Part shown: in pieces, positions 17,681 through 25,833 of the stretch
How the letters are laid out: each line of letters opens with the position of its first letter
Numbering within the stretch: position 1 is the first letter of the stretch
From: Chelatococcus sp. YT9
Lineage (GTDB): Bacteria; Pseudomonadota; Alphaproteobacteria; Rhizobiales; Beijerinckiaceae
Direction: 5' to 3'
DNA: 64,000 nt
NCBI RefSeq assembly: GCF_018398315.1
Contig: NZ_JAHBRW010000003.1
Span: 62,001-126,000 of the forward strand
Made by a program: the position numbers and the translations under genes
Notes under the pieces: generated by a model
Told to the model about the DNA's origin: nothing
What the model saw: only the letters and a program-made list of their open reading frames with translations
Database searches by the model: none

Positions 17681-19669
17681 TCACAGTTCCATGCCATCGT
17701 TGGGATCGAGCGAGACCTGTCGCGCGGCGCCTTGCATGATGCTGGTCAGCCGACGATTGCGCACGGCGTCGTCATCGTCACCATCGTCGCTCGGGTCGAT
17801 CTCGAATTCGTTTTCGATCGGCTCCTTCTTTTCGACCGGGTTCACGCGATTGAGCTCTGGCTGCAGCCGGCGTTCGGATTCGGTCGGGTCTTCATCGTCC
17901 TGCTGCTGCGCGTCCGATGCCGCGGTGGCCATGGGCGGGACGGGAATCGGCAGCTTGTTCCACTCGTCGGCCGAGACCTCAGCGCGGCGCTGCATTTCCG
18001 GCGGCGGCAGGATGCGTTCGCTGAATCGGGCATCTTCGTAGTAGCGCGCCTTCTTGGCCCGGATCGGCGGAATGCCGGCGATCATGACGATCTCGTCGCT
18101 CGGTGGGAGCTGCATCACCTCGCCGGGCGTGAGCAGCGCGCGGGCCGTTTCCTGCCGGGAGACCATCAAATGTCCAAGCCACGGCGACAGCCGGTGCCCG
18201 GCATAGTTCTTCATCGCCCGCATCTCGGTCGCGGTGCCGAGCGCGTCGGAGACACGCTTCGCCGTCCGCTCGTCATTGGTCGCGAAGCTGACGCGCACAT
18301 GGCAGTTGTCGAGGATCGAGTTGTTCGGACCGTAGGCCTTCTCGATCTGGTTCAGCGACTGGGCGATGAGGAACGACTTCAAGCCGTAGCCGGCCATGAA
18401 GGCGAGCGCGCTCTCGAAGAAGTCGAGCCGCCCCAACGCCGGAAACTCATCGAGCATGAGCAACAGGCGGTGCCTGCCCTGCTTGGCCTGGAGATCCTCG
18501 GTCAGGCGTCGGCCGATCTGGTTCAGAAGCAACCGGATCAGGGGCTTCGTCCGGTTGATGTCGGAGGGCGGCACGACGAGGTAGAGTGTCGCCGGCTGTT
18601 CGCTGCCGACGATGTCGGCAATGCGCCAGTCGCAGCGGCGCGTCACTTCGGCCACGACGGGGTCCCGGTACAATCCGAGGAATGACATGGCGGTGGAGAG
18701 CACACCGGAGCGCTCGTTGTCGGATTTGTTGAGCAGCTCACGCGCGGCCGAAGCGACCACAGGATGCGGCCCCGCCTCTCCCAGATGCGCGGTCTTCATC
18801 ATGGCGCGCAGCGTGGATTCGACCGGCCGCTTCGGATCGGACAGAAAGTTGGCGACGCCCGCCAGCGTCTTGTTCGTCTCCGCATAGAGAACATGCAGGA
18901 TGGCGCCGACCAAAAGGCTGTGGCTGGTCTTTTCCCAATGGTTGCGCTTGTCGAGGCTGCCTTCCGGATCGACCAGGATGTCGGCGATGTTCTGGACGTC
19001 GCGCACTTCCCATTCGCCGCGGCGGACCTCGAGCAACGGATTGTAGGCGGACGATTTCGGATTGGTCGGATCGAACAGCAGCGCGCGGCCATGCTGGGCG
19101 CGGAAACCGGAGGTGAGCTGCCAGTTCTCGCCCTTGATGTCGTGAACGATGGCCGAGCCCGGCCAGGTCAGCAGCGAGGGAATGACCAGGCCGACCCCTT
19201 TGCCGGAGCGGGTTGGTGCGAAGCACAGCACATGCTCCGGCCCGTCATGGCGAAGATAGTCCCGCTCGAAGCGCCCGAGCACCACACCATCGGGATCGAG
19301 CAGGCCGGCCGCCTTGATCTCGGTCTTGTCGGCCCAGCGCGCCGAGCCATAGGTAGCGGCGTGCTTTGCCTCCCGCGCGCGCCAGACCGACATGCCGATG
19401 GCGACGGCGATGGCGAGGAAGCCGCCAGATGCAGCGATCACGCCGCCTTCGGCGAAGATGCCCGGCGCATAGGCTTCGTAAAAATACCACCACCAGAAGA
19501 TCGCGGGCGGATAGTAGACCGGCCAGCCCGCGAGCTTGAACCAGGGCGCGCCGAGCTGCGCCTGAAACCCAAGGCTCCAGGCGACATATTGGGTCGCGCC
19601 CCAGGTCGTGCACAGCACGATCAGGAAAACGACGGTGATCTGTCCCCATAGGATCTTGGTTGCGGACAT
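17681..19669 (-). CDS. traG: Type IV coupling protein TraG (VirD4-like)
   Basis: The 662-residue protein has two to three N-terminal membrane segments (within residues 1-110) and a VirD4/TraG ATPase domain with Walker A APTRSGKGVGLV at about residue 150 and Walker B LLMLDEFPALGRLDF near residue 405. It couples the relaxase-DNA complex to the Trb channel. The acidic C-terminus (DPSDDGDDDDAV) is a common interaction tail. It is downstream of the relaxase gene with a 21-bp gap. Confidence 0.95.
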   Translation of the reverse strand: MSATKILWGQITVVFLIVLCTTWGATQYVAWSLGFQAQLGAPWFKLAGWPVYYPPAIFWWWYFYEAYAPGIFAEGGVIAASGGFLAIAVAIGMSVWRAREAKHAATYGSARWADKTEIKAAGLLDPDGVVLGRFERDYLRHDGPEHVLCFAPTRSGKGVGLVIPSLLTWPGSAIVHDIKGENWQLTSGFRAQHGRALLFDPTNPKSSAYNPLLEVRRGEWEVRDVQNIADILVDPEGSLDKRNHWEKTSHSLLVGAILHVLYAETNKTLAGVANFLSDPKRPVESTLRAMMKTAHLGEAGPHPVVASAARELLNKSDNERSGVLSTAMSFLGLYRDPVVAEVTRRCDWRIADIVGSEQPATLYLVVPPSDINRTKPLIRLLLNQIGRRLTEDLQAKQGRHRLLLMLDEFPALGRLDFFESALAFMAGYGLKSFLIAQSLNQIEKAYGPNNSILDNCHVRVSFATNDERTAKRVSDALGTATEMRAMKNYAGHRLSPWLGHLMVSRQETARALLTPGEVMQLPPSDEIVMIAGIPPIRAKKARYYEDARFSERILPPPEMQRRAEVSADEWNKLPIPVPPMATAASDAQQQDDEDPTESERRLQPELNRVNPVEKKEPIENEFEIDPSDDGDDDDAVRNRRLTSIMQGAARQVSLDPNDGMEL

Positions 19670-19690
19670 CGCAGGTTCCTTTCTCGAGGG

Positions 19691-21430
19691 TCAGAGTCCG
19701 AGCCCTCGCTTGCGGCCGAAATCCCAATCGACGCCGCCGCCGTCGCGAGCGACGCCGGAGACGTGGCGGCCGAGCTGCTTTTCGAGGGAGGGCGACCACG
19801 GCACGAGCTGGAAGCCGAGGCCGTCGTCGATCATGGCGAAGCGGCCGGTGGCGAGCGCGAAGCGCTGGCGATAGGTTCCAGCGATATATTCGCCGCTGCC
19901 GGCGCGATTGAACGGCAGGCCGGTCTCGCCAGCCAGCTTCTCGCCCAGCGCATTAACGTCGCGATCGCGCAGGGTGTCGAGCAACTGGCGCGCGAAGACG
20001 ACGCGCTGGCCCCGGCGTTCCGCGAGACCCTCAGTGATGAGATGATCGGCGCGTTGATCCATCGCCTGCCGTACCTCGGCGCCAAAGCCCCCCTCCGACA
20101 GAGCGATCGGTTCGCGCGCCACCGCCTGCCGGTCGAGCCAAGTTGCTCCGGTCGCATTGACCTGTGCCTGGATGTCGAGGTCGGAGCGGACGGCGAGCGC
20201 GATGCGGCGTTCGCCGCGCGCGTCCTCATAGGACCGGAGCTCGACGATCGAGCCCGGCGGACTGTCGCCGGCGGCGTCGAGATGCGGCAGCTTGAGATGA
20301 TGTGTCCGGCCGTCGACGCCGTCGATCACGGCATAGGCAGTCCCCCTCAGCTCATCATCGTGCCCGCGCTCAAGCAGCCGGCCGATCACGGGCACGTCGA
20401 GGCTCTCGGCTGCGAGGACATAATTGGCCGAGCCGCGCTCGATGCCGCGTTCGGTCAGGGCGCGGTGCATGCGCTTGATGATGTCGCCGCGCTCACCGAG
20501 CTCGCGCAACACCACTTCCGCGTTATCTGCGATATGCCATTGCGCGTGGCCGACCTGTCCGGCGACGCCAAGGATTTCCAGCGTGCGGAGCCGCCCGACC
20601 TTCAGCGCGTGGAATTCGTCGGGCGGTTGATCGGCGCGTGGCGCGAGGTCGATGATGCCGGTCTTGCGAGCATCGCGCACGAGCTGCCGATCGAGCTGGG
20701 TCCAGCGCTCCGCCTCGACCTGACGCGCCAAGTTGCGATGAATCTCCAGTTCGGTCCGGAGGCCAAGCTCCTGCGTGACGAGGTCCTGCGCGCGAGCGCG
20801 CATGCCCTCCTTGATGTAGTCGCGGGCGATGACGAGGTCCTGGCCGTCTTCGGCACGACCGCGCAGGATGATGTGAACGTGCGGGTTGTCGGTGTTCCAG
20901 TGATCGACGCCGACCCAGTCGAGCTTCGTGCCAAGGTCCTTCTCCATCTGCGCGATCAGCTCGCGGGCGTGAGCCTTGAGATCGGCCATCTCCACCGCGT
21001 CCTCGGGAGAGACGATGAACCGGAAATGATGGCGGTCGCCGTCGCAGCGTTCCGCGAAGGCGCGGGCGTCCATCTCGTCGCTCTCCGGCCCGAACATCCG
21101 GGCCTTCTCCCCATCGCGGGTCACGCCGTCACGGCGCAGGTAGTTGAGGTGCGCGCCGAGCGGGGCCGAGCGCGCCGTGTGACGGACGACGCGGGTCTTG
21201 ATGACGACGATGCGCGAGCGTCCGGTCAACAGTCGGTTGGCCTGGATGCTGGCGCGCTGGCCGCGGCCGAAGCGCGAGCGGTTGCCGGGCGTGATCTTAC
21301 CGGAGCGGGACACGCGGCCGCCGGCCTTCTGCGCCGCTGCCAGGGCCTGCGCGATGAAGGGCCGCGCCTGCTGCGCGCGGGTCGAGCGGATGCGACCCGG
21401 ACGGACACGGAATTCGCGCTCATCGGCCAT
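19691..21430 (-). CDS. rlxS: Relaxase with DUF3363 domain (RlxS/VirD2-like)
   Basis: The 579-residue protein carries a relaxase domain with a candidate nucleophile tyrosine in HLNYLRRDG (near residue 100) and a metal-binding motif HWNTDNPHVHIILRG (near residue 175), followed by the DUF3363 region. It nicks one strand at oriT and pilots it into the recipient. This domain combination is the rlxS-type relaxase of rhizobial ICEs. The 243-bp gap upstream with repeated palindromes is the likely oriT. Confidence 0.93.
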   Translation of the reverse strand: MADEREFRVRPGRIRSTRAQQARPFIAQALAAAQKAGGRVSRSGKITPGNRSRFGRGQRASIQANRLLTGRSRIVVIKTRVVRHTARSAPLGAHLNYLRRDGVTRDGEKARMFGPESDEMDARAFAERCDGDRHHFRFIVSPEDAVEMADLKAHARELIAQMEKDLGTKLDWVGVDHWNTDNPHVHIILRGRAEDGQDLVIARDYIKEGMRARAQDLVTQELGLRTELEIHRNLARQVEAERWTQLDRQLVRDARKTGIIDLAPRADQPPDEFHALKVGRLRTLEILGVAGQVGHAQWHIADNAEVVLRELGERGDIIKRMHRALTERGIERGSANYVLAAESLDVPVIGRLLERGHDDELRGTAYAVIDGVDGRTHHLKLPHLDAAGDSPPGSIVELRSYEDARGERRIALAVRSDLDIQAQVNATGATWLDRQAVAREPIALSEGGFGAEVRQAMDQRADHLITEGLAERRGQRVVFARQLLDTLRDRDVNALGEKLAGETGLPFNRAGSGEYIAGTYRQRFALATGRFAMIDDGLGFQLVPWSPSLEKQLGRHVSGVARDGGGVDWDFGRKRGLGL

Positions 21431-21673
21431 GGCGCAGCCCCGCGACGTGCAAAATGCGCCTGGAATTCAAGAAGATGAGCTGTTGGCGCACGGTGCGCCA
21501 TATGGCTGCACGGTGCGGAGCGCCCCAGAAACCTGAGCAAAAACAACCATCCGACCGAAGCGCACCGTGCGCCTTTTTATCTCGCCATCCCCCGGTCGTG
21601 TCGCCTGCCACCACCCCCGGGGCGCCCCACGGCACGCCAGCGCATGAGGGAACGCGAAGGGCTGCGGAGCCGG
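21431..21673. other. Candidate origin of transfer (oriT) next to the relaxase gene
   Basis: This intergenic region contains three copies of a GCACSGTGC palindrome core: GGCGCACGGTGCGCC at 21485-21499 (perfect 7-bp arms), CTGCACGGTGCGG at about 21506-21518, and GCGCACCGTGCGC at 21560-21572, the last followed by a T-run. Multiple inverted repeats directly upstream of a relaxase gene are expected of an oriT. The third hairpin plus T-run could instead be a terminator on the plus strand. The nick site cannot be read from sequence. Confidence 0.5.
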
Positions 21674-22594
21674 TCATGGCGCCGCTCCAACGCCGCGGCG
21701 GGCGACGAACAGCGCTTCGGGCTGCGCGGTCGTCAGCGTCGCGGGTGTCGCTGGGCCGGGCGAACGGTCGTCGTTCGGCGGGCGATCGGGAGGTGCGGGC
21801 TTATCGGAGGACGCACCGTCGTCGCGCATGACAAAGATCGCCGCCTCGCGCCAGTCGAGCGGCCGAGCGCCTGTGAACGCGATCTTCGAGGGGCGCTCGC
21901 CACGCAGCGCCGGCGCAAGCGACGCGACGTAGGCGCGTGTTTCAGCCGGCAATGGACGGCCCTTCGCGCGATGCTCGTCATAGCGCGCGGGACCCGCATT
22001 GTAGGCCGCGAGCATCGCGGCGACGTCGCCGTATCGATCCCACATCTCGCGGAGGTAGGCTGTGCCTGCGAGAATATTGTCGCGTGGATCGTAGGGGTTG
22101 CGGCCGAGGCGATGGCGGATGCGCAGCTCGGCCCAAGTGTTGGGCATGACCTGCATCAAGCCCATCGCGCCGGCCGATGAGATTGCGCGCACATCGCCCG
22201 CGCTCTCGACGCGCAGCACGGCGCGAATCCAGTGTTCGGGAATGCCGAAGCGTTTCGAGGCCTCGGCGATGTGCGCGGCATATGGATCAGCAGCGGCCGC
22301 GCGCACGAAAGGCGCGGATTGCGCAATCGCCACACTTGATGCGCTGCTCAGCGAGAGCGCTGCGATCGCCACGGCAGCAGCACACAGGAGTAACGCCTTG
22401 TCTCTGCTGCACCGCCAGCCTGCCAGCGTGCTCGCTGCGGTCAAGGGTACGCGCGAAGCGCCGGCCAAAGGCCGCCCTTGACCTTCACTGCGCGCGCCGG
22501 CCGTCTCGTGGTCGAGCGGGATGAAGGGATGAGCCGGTCTTTCCGCGAACAAAGGGATGAGGACTTTGAACGCGATGATGGCGGGTGACCGCAT
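21674..22594 (-). CDS. Lytic transglycosylase (VirB1-like)
   Basis: The central domain is a SLT transglycosylase with the catalytic glutamate in AVLRVESAGD, then AMGLMQVMPNTW and AAYNAGPARYDEH. It should open the peptidoglycan for the transfer channel. The start at 22594 gives 306 residues, with a hydrophobic export segment only at about residues 65-92; the first 60 residues may be untranslated, but no better start codon is visible. It follows the DUF736 gene by 5 bases. Confidence 0.85.
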   Translation of the reverse strand: MRSPAIIAFKVLIPLFAERPAHPFIPLDHETAGARSEGQGRPLAGASRVPLTAASTLAGWRCSRDKALLLCAAAVAIAALSLSSASSVAIAQSAPFVRAAAADPYAAHIAEASKRFGIPEHWIRAVLRVESAGDVRAISSAGAMGLMQVMPNTWAELRIRHRLGRNPYDPRDNILAGTAYLREMWDRYGDVAAMLAAYNAGPARYDEHRAKGRPLPAETRAYVASLAPALRGERPSKIAFTGARPLDWREAAIFVMRDDGASSDKPAPPDRPPNDDRSPGPATPATLTTAQPEALFVARRGVGAAP

Positions 22595-22599
22595 GCCCG

Positions 22600-22935
22600 T
22601 CAGTCCCGCGCGTTGCGTGGCTTTGGACGATTCCAGTGCAGCGACCAGGCGCTATCGTCATCGTTGGAACGGAAGAGGTTCGCGCGGATCGGCTGCGCGA
22701 GCGTCGGGTCGTCGAGTTGCAAGGACAGGTATTCGCCGGCCTTGTCGCCGGTTTCCTTCCACGCCGCTCCCACTTCGGGACCGTTGGCGTCGCCAATGTG
22801 GACGCGGAAGTCCGGCACGTTCTCGGCATCGGATTTCTTCGCCGGCATTAACGCGAGTTCAGCGTCGATGACGAGCGTGCGGATGCGGCCGGAATAGCCG
22901 GTCTTCGTCTTCCGGAATGCGCCGATATTGGCCAA
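22600..22935 (-). CDS. DUF736 family protein
   Basis: The 111-residue protein starts MANIGAFRKT, the family signature of DUF736, and ends in a basic tail. The family is a regular member of alphaproteobacterial conjugative elements; in Mesorhizobium ICEs genes of this region are involved in transfer control. No biochemical activity is established. A strong GGAGAG sequence precedes the ATG. Confidence 0.85.
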   Translation of the reverse strand: MANIGAFRKTKTGYSGRIRTLVIDAELALMPAKKSDAENVPDFRVHIGDANGPEVGAAWKETGDKAGEYLSLQLDDPTLAQPIRANLFRSNDDDSAWSLHWNRPKPRNARD

Positions 22936-22968
22936 GGGACTCTCCTTCGGTTGCAGGTGGTGAGACGG

Positions 22969-23514
22969 TCAGCGTGTCGGCGCACGCCAGACGAAGCGGC
23001 CATCGCCGCTCTCGTCGGTGAAGAGAGGGATCGCCCGCCCGATCACGGCCGCGGCGGGCAGCGGGCCGAAGTAGCGTCCGTCGAAGCTGTCGCGGACGTC
23101 GCTGTTCATGAGGAAGAGTTCGCCCGGAGCGATGATGCGGCAGCCCTGCCAGACGAGCATCACGCGGCCCATCCGGTCGCGCTCCAGCGCCGCGCCCATC
23201 TCGACATCGTCGACGGTGATGGTGCGGCCGGCACGGCAGACGCGTTGACCGGGCAGTCCAACGACGCGCTTCAAGAGGGGCACGCCGCGCCCGACATAGC
23301 CGCGTGCGACCATGAATTGGGCGATTGGTTCCGGCGGCAGCACGGCGACCAGCTCAGGAACCTCGAGCGCGTCGGCTGCCGCGATCGCATAAAGGCCGAT
23401 CGGCGCGCTGGCGGATGCGTTCCAGATCAGCTTGGTCGGCATTGGCTCGAGGCCGGGATAGCCGACGCCCGCCGCCGCGAGCGCGGTCGCGGTGATGAGG
23501 CCGAAGCGTGTCAC
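22969..23514 (-). CDS. traF: Conjugative transfer signal peptidase TraF (S26 family)
   Basis: The 181-residue S26-type serine protease shows the catalytic-serine segment SASAPIGLY (about residues 34-42) and the lysine segment PLLKRVVGLPGQ (about residues 80-91). TraF enzymes mature and cyclise the TrbC pilin. There is an N-terminal membrane segment. Its start overlaps the DUF2840 stop by ATGA. Confidence 0.92.
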   Translation of the reverse strand: MTRFGLITATALAAAGVGYPGLEPMPTKLIWNASASAPIGLYAIAAADALEVPELVAVLPPEPIAQFMVARGYVGRGVPLLKRVVGLPGQRVCRAGRTITVDDVEMGAALERDRMGRVMLVWQGCRIIAPGELFLMNSDVRDSFDGRYFGPLPAAAVIGRAIPLFTDESGDGRFVWRAPTR

Positions 23515-24029
23515 TGCCCGGTCCTCCGCCGCTTCAGCCAGGCTTCATGGCGGGCCAGCGTGTAGGCGGATGGCGTCTCGCCAGCGCGCAGGCGGTTGTG
23601 GACGTGGCGCCAGTGGTCGGGGTCGACGTCGGCAGGATCGATGCCGAGCGCTTCGACCGCATCGATGTGCTGAAGCACGCGCTCGACTGCCGGCCAGCTC
23701 CCGGCCTTCAGCAGAATCTCGCCGCCGGGGCGCACGAAAGGCAGCGTCTGGAACGGCTCGCCCCGTCCGATCGCGCGCACGACGTCGATGCGCGAGATGA
23801 TCGTGCCGTAGTCGTTGGCGGCCCAGCGGACGAAGGCAAAGATGCTGTTCGGCGCGAAGCCGACGACGCTCCGATGACGGTCCAGGATCTGTTCGTAGCT
23901 CTTGCGGCCGAACCTGATCCAGTGCTCGATCTTCCTCTGCCGCCAGGTGAGATCCACGAGCGTGGTGAATGGCGCAGGCCCGTCCGAAAGCGGACGGCCG
24001 CGCATGCGGCGGGCCGCGTCGCCGGTCAT
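23511..24029 (-). CDS. DUF2840 domain protein
   Basis: I chose the ATG at 24029 (MTGDAARRM), which overlaps the preceding gene by ATGA and gives 172 residues. The protein matches the DUF2840 family found only in this syntenic position (LTWRQRKIEHWIRFGRKSYE, and WLKRRRTGQ-type end). Its role is unknown. Longer in-frame extension upstream is an artefact of the overlapping gene. Confidence 0.82.
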   Translation of the reverse strand: MTGDAARRMRGRPLSDGPAPFTTLVDLTWRQRKIEHWIRFGRKSYEQILDRHRSVVGFAPNSIFAFVRWAANDYGTIISRIDVVRAIGRGEPFQTLPFVRPGGEILLKAGSWPAVERVLQHIDAVEALGIDPADVDPDHWRHVHNRLRAGETPSAYTLARHEAWLKRRRTGQ

Positions 24030-24280
24030 GGCTGGTCTCCATCGGTGAGCGGGAATTCGCGCGTGAGCAGGTCGCGCAGCATGTCGGCGACGGTCACGCC
24101 GCGCCGGAAGGCCGCGACCTTGATGTGTCCGCGCAGCTCCGGCGTGATGTCGATGGTCAGGCGAGCGGTGAAGGCGCTGGCGACGACTCTGCCGTTCGCC
24201 TGCGGTTCTGCCGCCCTGATCCACCCCTCGGCATCGCCAGGCCGGGATGCGAAGCCGCGCTTGGATGCACGCTCCGTCAT
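24026..24280 (-). CDS. Ribbon-helix-helix partition partner, ParG-like
   Basis: This 84-residue protein has a disordered N-terminus and a C-terminal ribbon-helix-helix (ARLTIDITPELRGHIKVAAF, then RGVTVADMLRDLL). A small RHH protein directly after parA is the layout of type Ib partition systems, where it serves as the centromere-binding protein in place of ParB. It overlaps parA upstream and DUF2840 downstream by ATGA. Confidence 0.78.
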   Translation of the reverse strand: MTERASKRGFASRPGDAEGWIRAAEPQANGRVVASAFTARLTIDITPELRGHIKVAAFRRGVTVADMLRDLLTREFPLTDGDQP

Positions 24281-24930
24281 GGCGCAACCCTCGCGATGCC
24301 AAGCCGCGCGATCTCGGCAGCTAGCGCCGTGATCTCGCGCGCGGCCGGGCTGTCGGCGTCGATCTCGGACGCGAGCCGTCCCGACTGCGCGGCATCGGCA
24401 AAGACGACGCGTTGTCCGATGCTGCTGCCGAGCAGTGGAGGATCGTGGTCGGCCAGCGCCTCAGCCGTCTCGCGCGCGATGATCGTGCGCGCGCCACAGC
24501 GGTTGAGCACGAAGCGGGCGACAAGCTGCGGCCGGTAGATGCGTGCTTCGCTCAGAAGGGCCAGCATCTCGGCCGAGGCCCAGCCGTCGAATGGCGATGG
24601 CTGGACCGGGATCAATACGAGGTCGGCGGCGAGCAGCGCTGAACGCATCAGCCCCGCGACGCGCGGCGGTCCATCTATGACGACGTGATCCGCGTCACGC
24701 GCCAGCTCAGGCGCCTCGCGATGAAGCGTGTCGCGGGCGAGTCCGATGACGCCGAAGGCACGCGGCAGGCCCTCGCGGCCGCGCTGCTGCGACCAGTCGA
24801 GTGCTGAGCCTTGCGGATCCGCGTCGATCAGCGTGACGCGCTTGCTGCGTCGCGCCCATTCGCCAGCGAGATGCAGCGCTAGCGTCGTCTTGCCGACGCC
24901 GCCCTTCTGGTTGAGGACGGCGACGATCAT
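24277..24930 (-). CDS. parA: ParA-family partition ATPase
   Basis: The 217-residue protein has the deviant Walker A KGGVGKTT at residues 9-16, the P-loop A' aspartate in LIDADPQGSALDW, and VVIDGPPRVAGL. Small size without an N-terminal HTH marks a ParF-like type Ib ATPase. It would stabilise the excised element with the RHH partner. Its ATG at 24930 overlaps the original repA stop (24927-24929); the transposon now separates parA from the rest of repA, so its former co-transcription from repA is probably disturbed. Confidence 0.92.
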   Translation of the reverse strand: MIVAVLNQKGGVGKTTLALHLAGEWARRSKRVTLIDADPQGSALDWSQQRGREGLPRAFGVIGLARDTLHREAPELARDADHVVIDGPPRVAGLMRSALLAADLVLIPVQPSPFDGWASAEMLALLSEARIYRPQLVARFVLNRCGARTIIARETAEALADHDPPLLGSSIGQRVVFADAAQSGRLASEIDADSPAAREITALAAEIARLGIARVAP

Positions 24931-25072
24931 GATGCCCCTCCCGGCTTGCGGGATCGGGACGCCATCCGATTGCGCGGAGTATCGGCCGCAGAAGCGGATT
25001 TACGGAAATGCGTAGCGGAGGTAGTGTAATCGGCAGATGGCTTGGATGCGTTCAGACATCCATCTGCGATGT
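24927..25072 (-). pseudogene. Severed 3' end of repA
   Basis: Reading the minus strand from the target duplication at 25068-25072 gives 46 residues starting ADGCLNASKPSADY and a TGA that overlaps the parA start. Joining this to the repA sequence at 29998 across a single GATGT copy keeps the frame exactly (NNI-ADG), so this is the original RepA C-terminus, cut off by the transposon. The pre-insertion RepA would have had 385 residues. Confidence 0.92.
25068..25072. repeat. Left copy of the 5-bp target-site duplication (GATGT)
   Basis: GATGT directly precedes the transposon end and is repeated at 29998-30002. Five-base duplications are the rule for Tn7/Tn5053-type transposition. Confidence 0.93.
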
Positions 25073-25213
25073 TGTCGTTTTTCCAGGTTTCGTGAATCGG
25101 CGTGAGAGCGGACGTGAGTCCGAACAATGGCTTGCGCGCATAGATGTGGTTCCATGTTTGTGAACTGACCCCAAAATGTGCTAGGTTTGCGTACCGACTC
25201 GTTTCGCAAATGG
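25073..25213 (+). repeat. Left end of the Tn7-like element with transposase-binding repeats
   Basis: The clear repeat is CCAGGTTTCGTGAATCGG at 25083-25100, 10 bases from the tip. Weaker related blocks occur at about 25152-25166 (CATGTTTGTGAACTG), 25183-25196 (AGGTTTGCGTACCG) and 25201-25213 (GTTTCGCAAATGG). Tn7-type left ends carry spaced transposase-binding sites; the spread arrangement here, against the dense one at the other end, fits that asymmetry. Confidence 0.75.
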
Positions 25214-25833
25214 AGGTGCATTTGCGGCGCATTCCGCTGAGCCATCGGTCGCATGTGATCGGCTTCCAGCCCTTGGAAACGGGCGTGGCGGAGCATGAGA
25301 GTTCGCTGGAGCGGGACTTCGTGACGCTCGCGAGTTTCATGGATGCGAGCGCGGTGGTGACGGCCCAGCCGGCAACGATCCGATTCGAGCATGAGGGTCG
25401 CCAGCGGCGGTACACGCCGGACTTTCGCGTGGATTGGAGCGATGGCCGTTGCGAGATCGTCGAGATCAAGTACCGGGCTGATCTGCGCGCGGGCTGGAGG
25501 CGCTTTCGGCCTGCCTTCGCCGCCGCCCGATCATGGGCGGGCAGCAACGGAGCACGTTTCCGCATCGCGACCGAGCGCGGCGTTCGCGGACCGCAACTCG
25601 ATGCGGCGAAGCGATTGCTGCCGCTCAGGACTGCGCCGATCGACACGGCGCTGGCGGAACGTGCGCTTGCCCATGTGCGCGACAATGCGGTGAGCTTCGC
25701 CGATCTGGTCGGTATGCTGCCCGCCTCGCGTGAAGCAGGACTTGCCGTAGTGTGGCGATTGATCGCGCGGGGTGCGCTTGTCGTCGATCTGGCCGCACCG
25801 ATCACGGCGCAGACACGGGTGATGTCGCGATGA
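25210..25833 (+). CDS. tnsA: TnsA-like transposon endonuclease
   Basis: From the ATG at 25210 the protein has 207 residues. It shows the PD-(D/E)XK core of TnsA: acidic residue in HESSLERDF (residues 29-37), PDF at 70-72 and EIK at 85-87 (YTPDFRV ... IVEIKY), followed by a C-terminal helical domain. TnsA cuts the 5' ends so the element leaves the donor completely. An in-frame ATG at 25144 would place the start inside the terminal repeats and is less likely. The stop overlaps the tniA start by ATGA. Confidence 0.87.
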   Translation: MEVHLRRIPLSHRSHVIGFQPLETGVAEHESSLERDFVTLASFMDASAVVTAQPATIRFEHEGRQRRYTPDFRVDWSDGRCEIVEIKYRADLRAGWRRFRPAFAAARSWAGSNGARFRIATERGVRGPQLDAAKRLLPLRTAPIDTALAERALAHVRDNAVSFADLVGMLPASREAGLAVVWRLIARGALVVDLAAPITAQTRVMSR

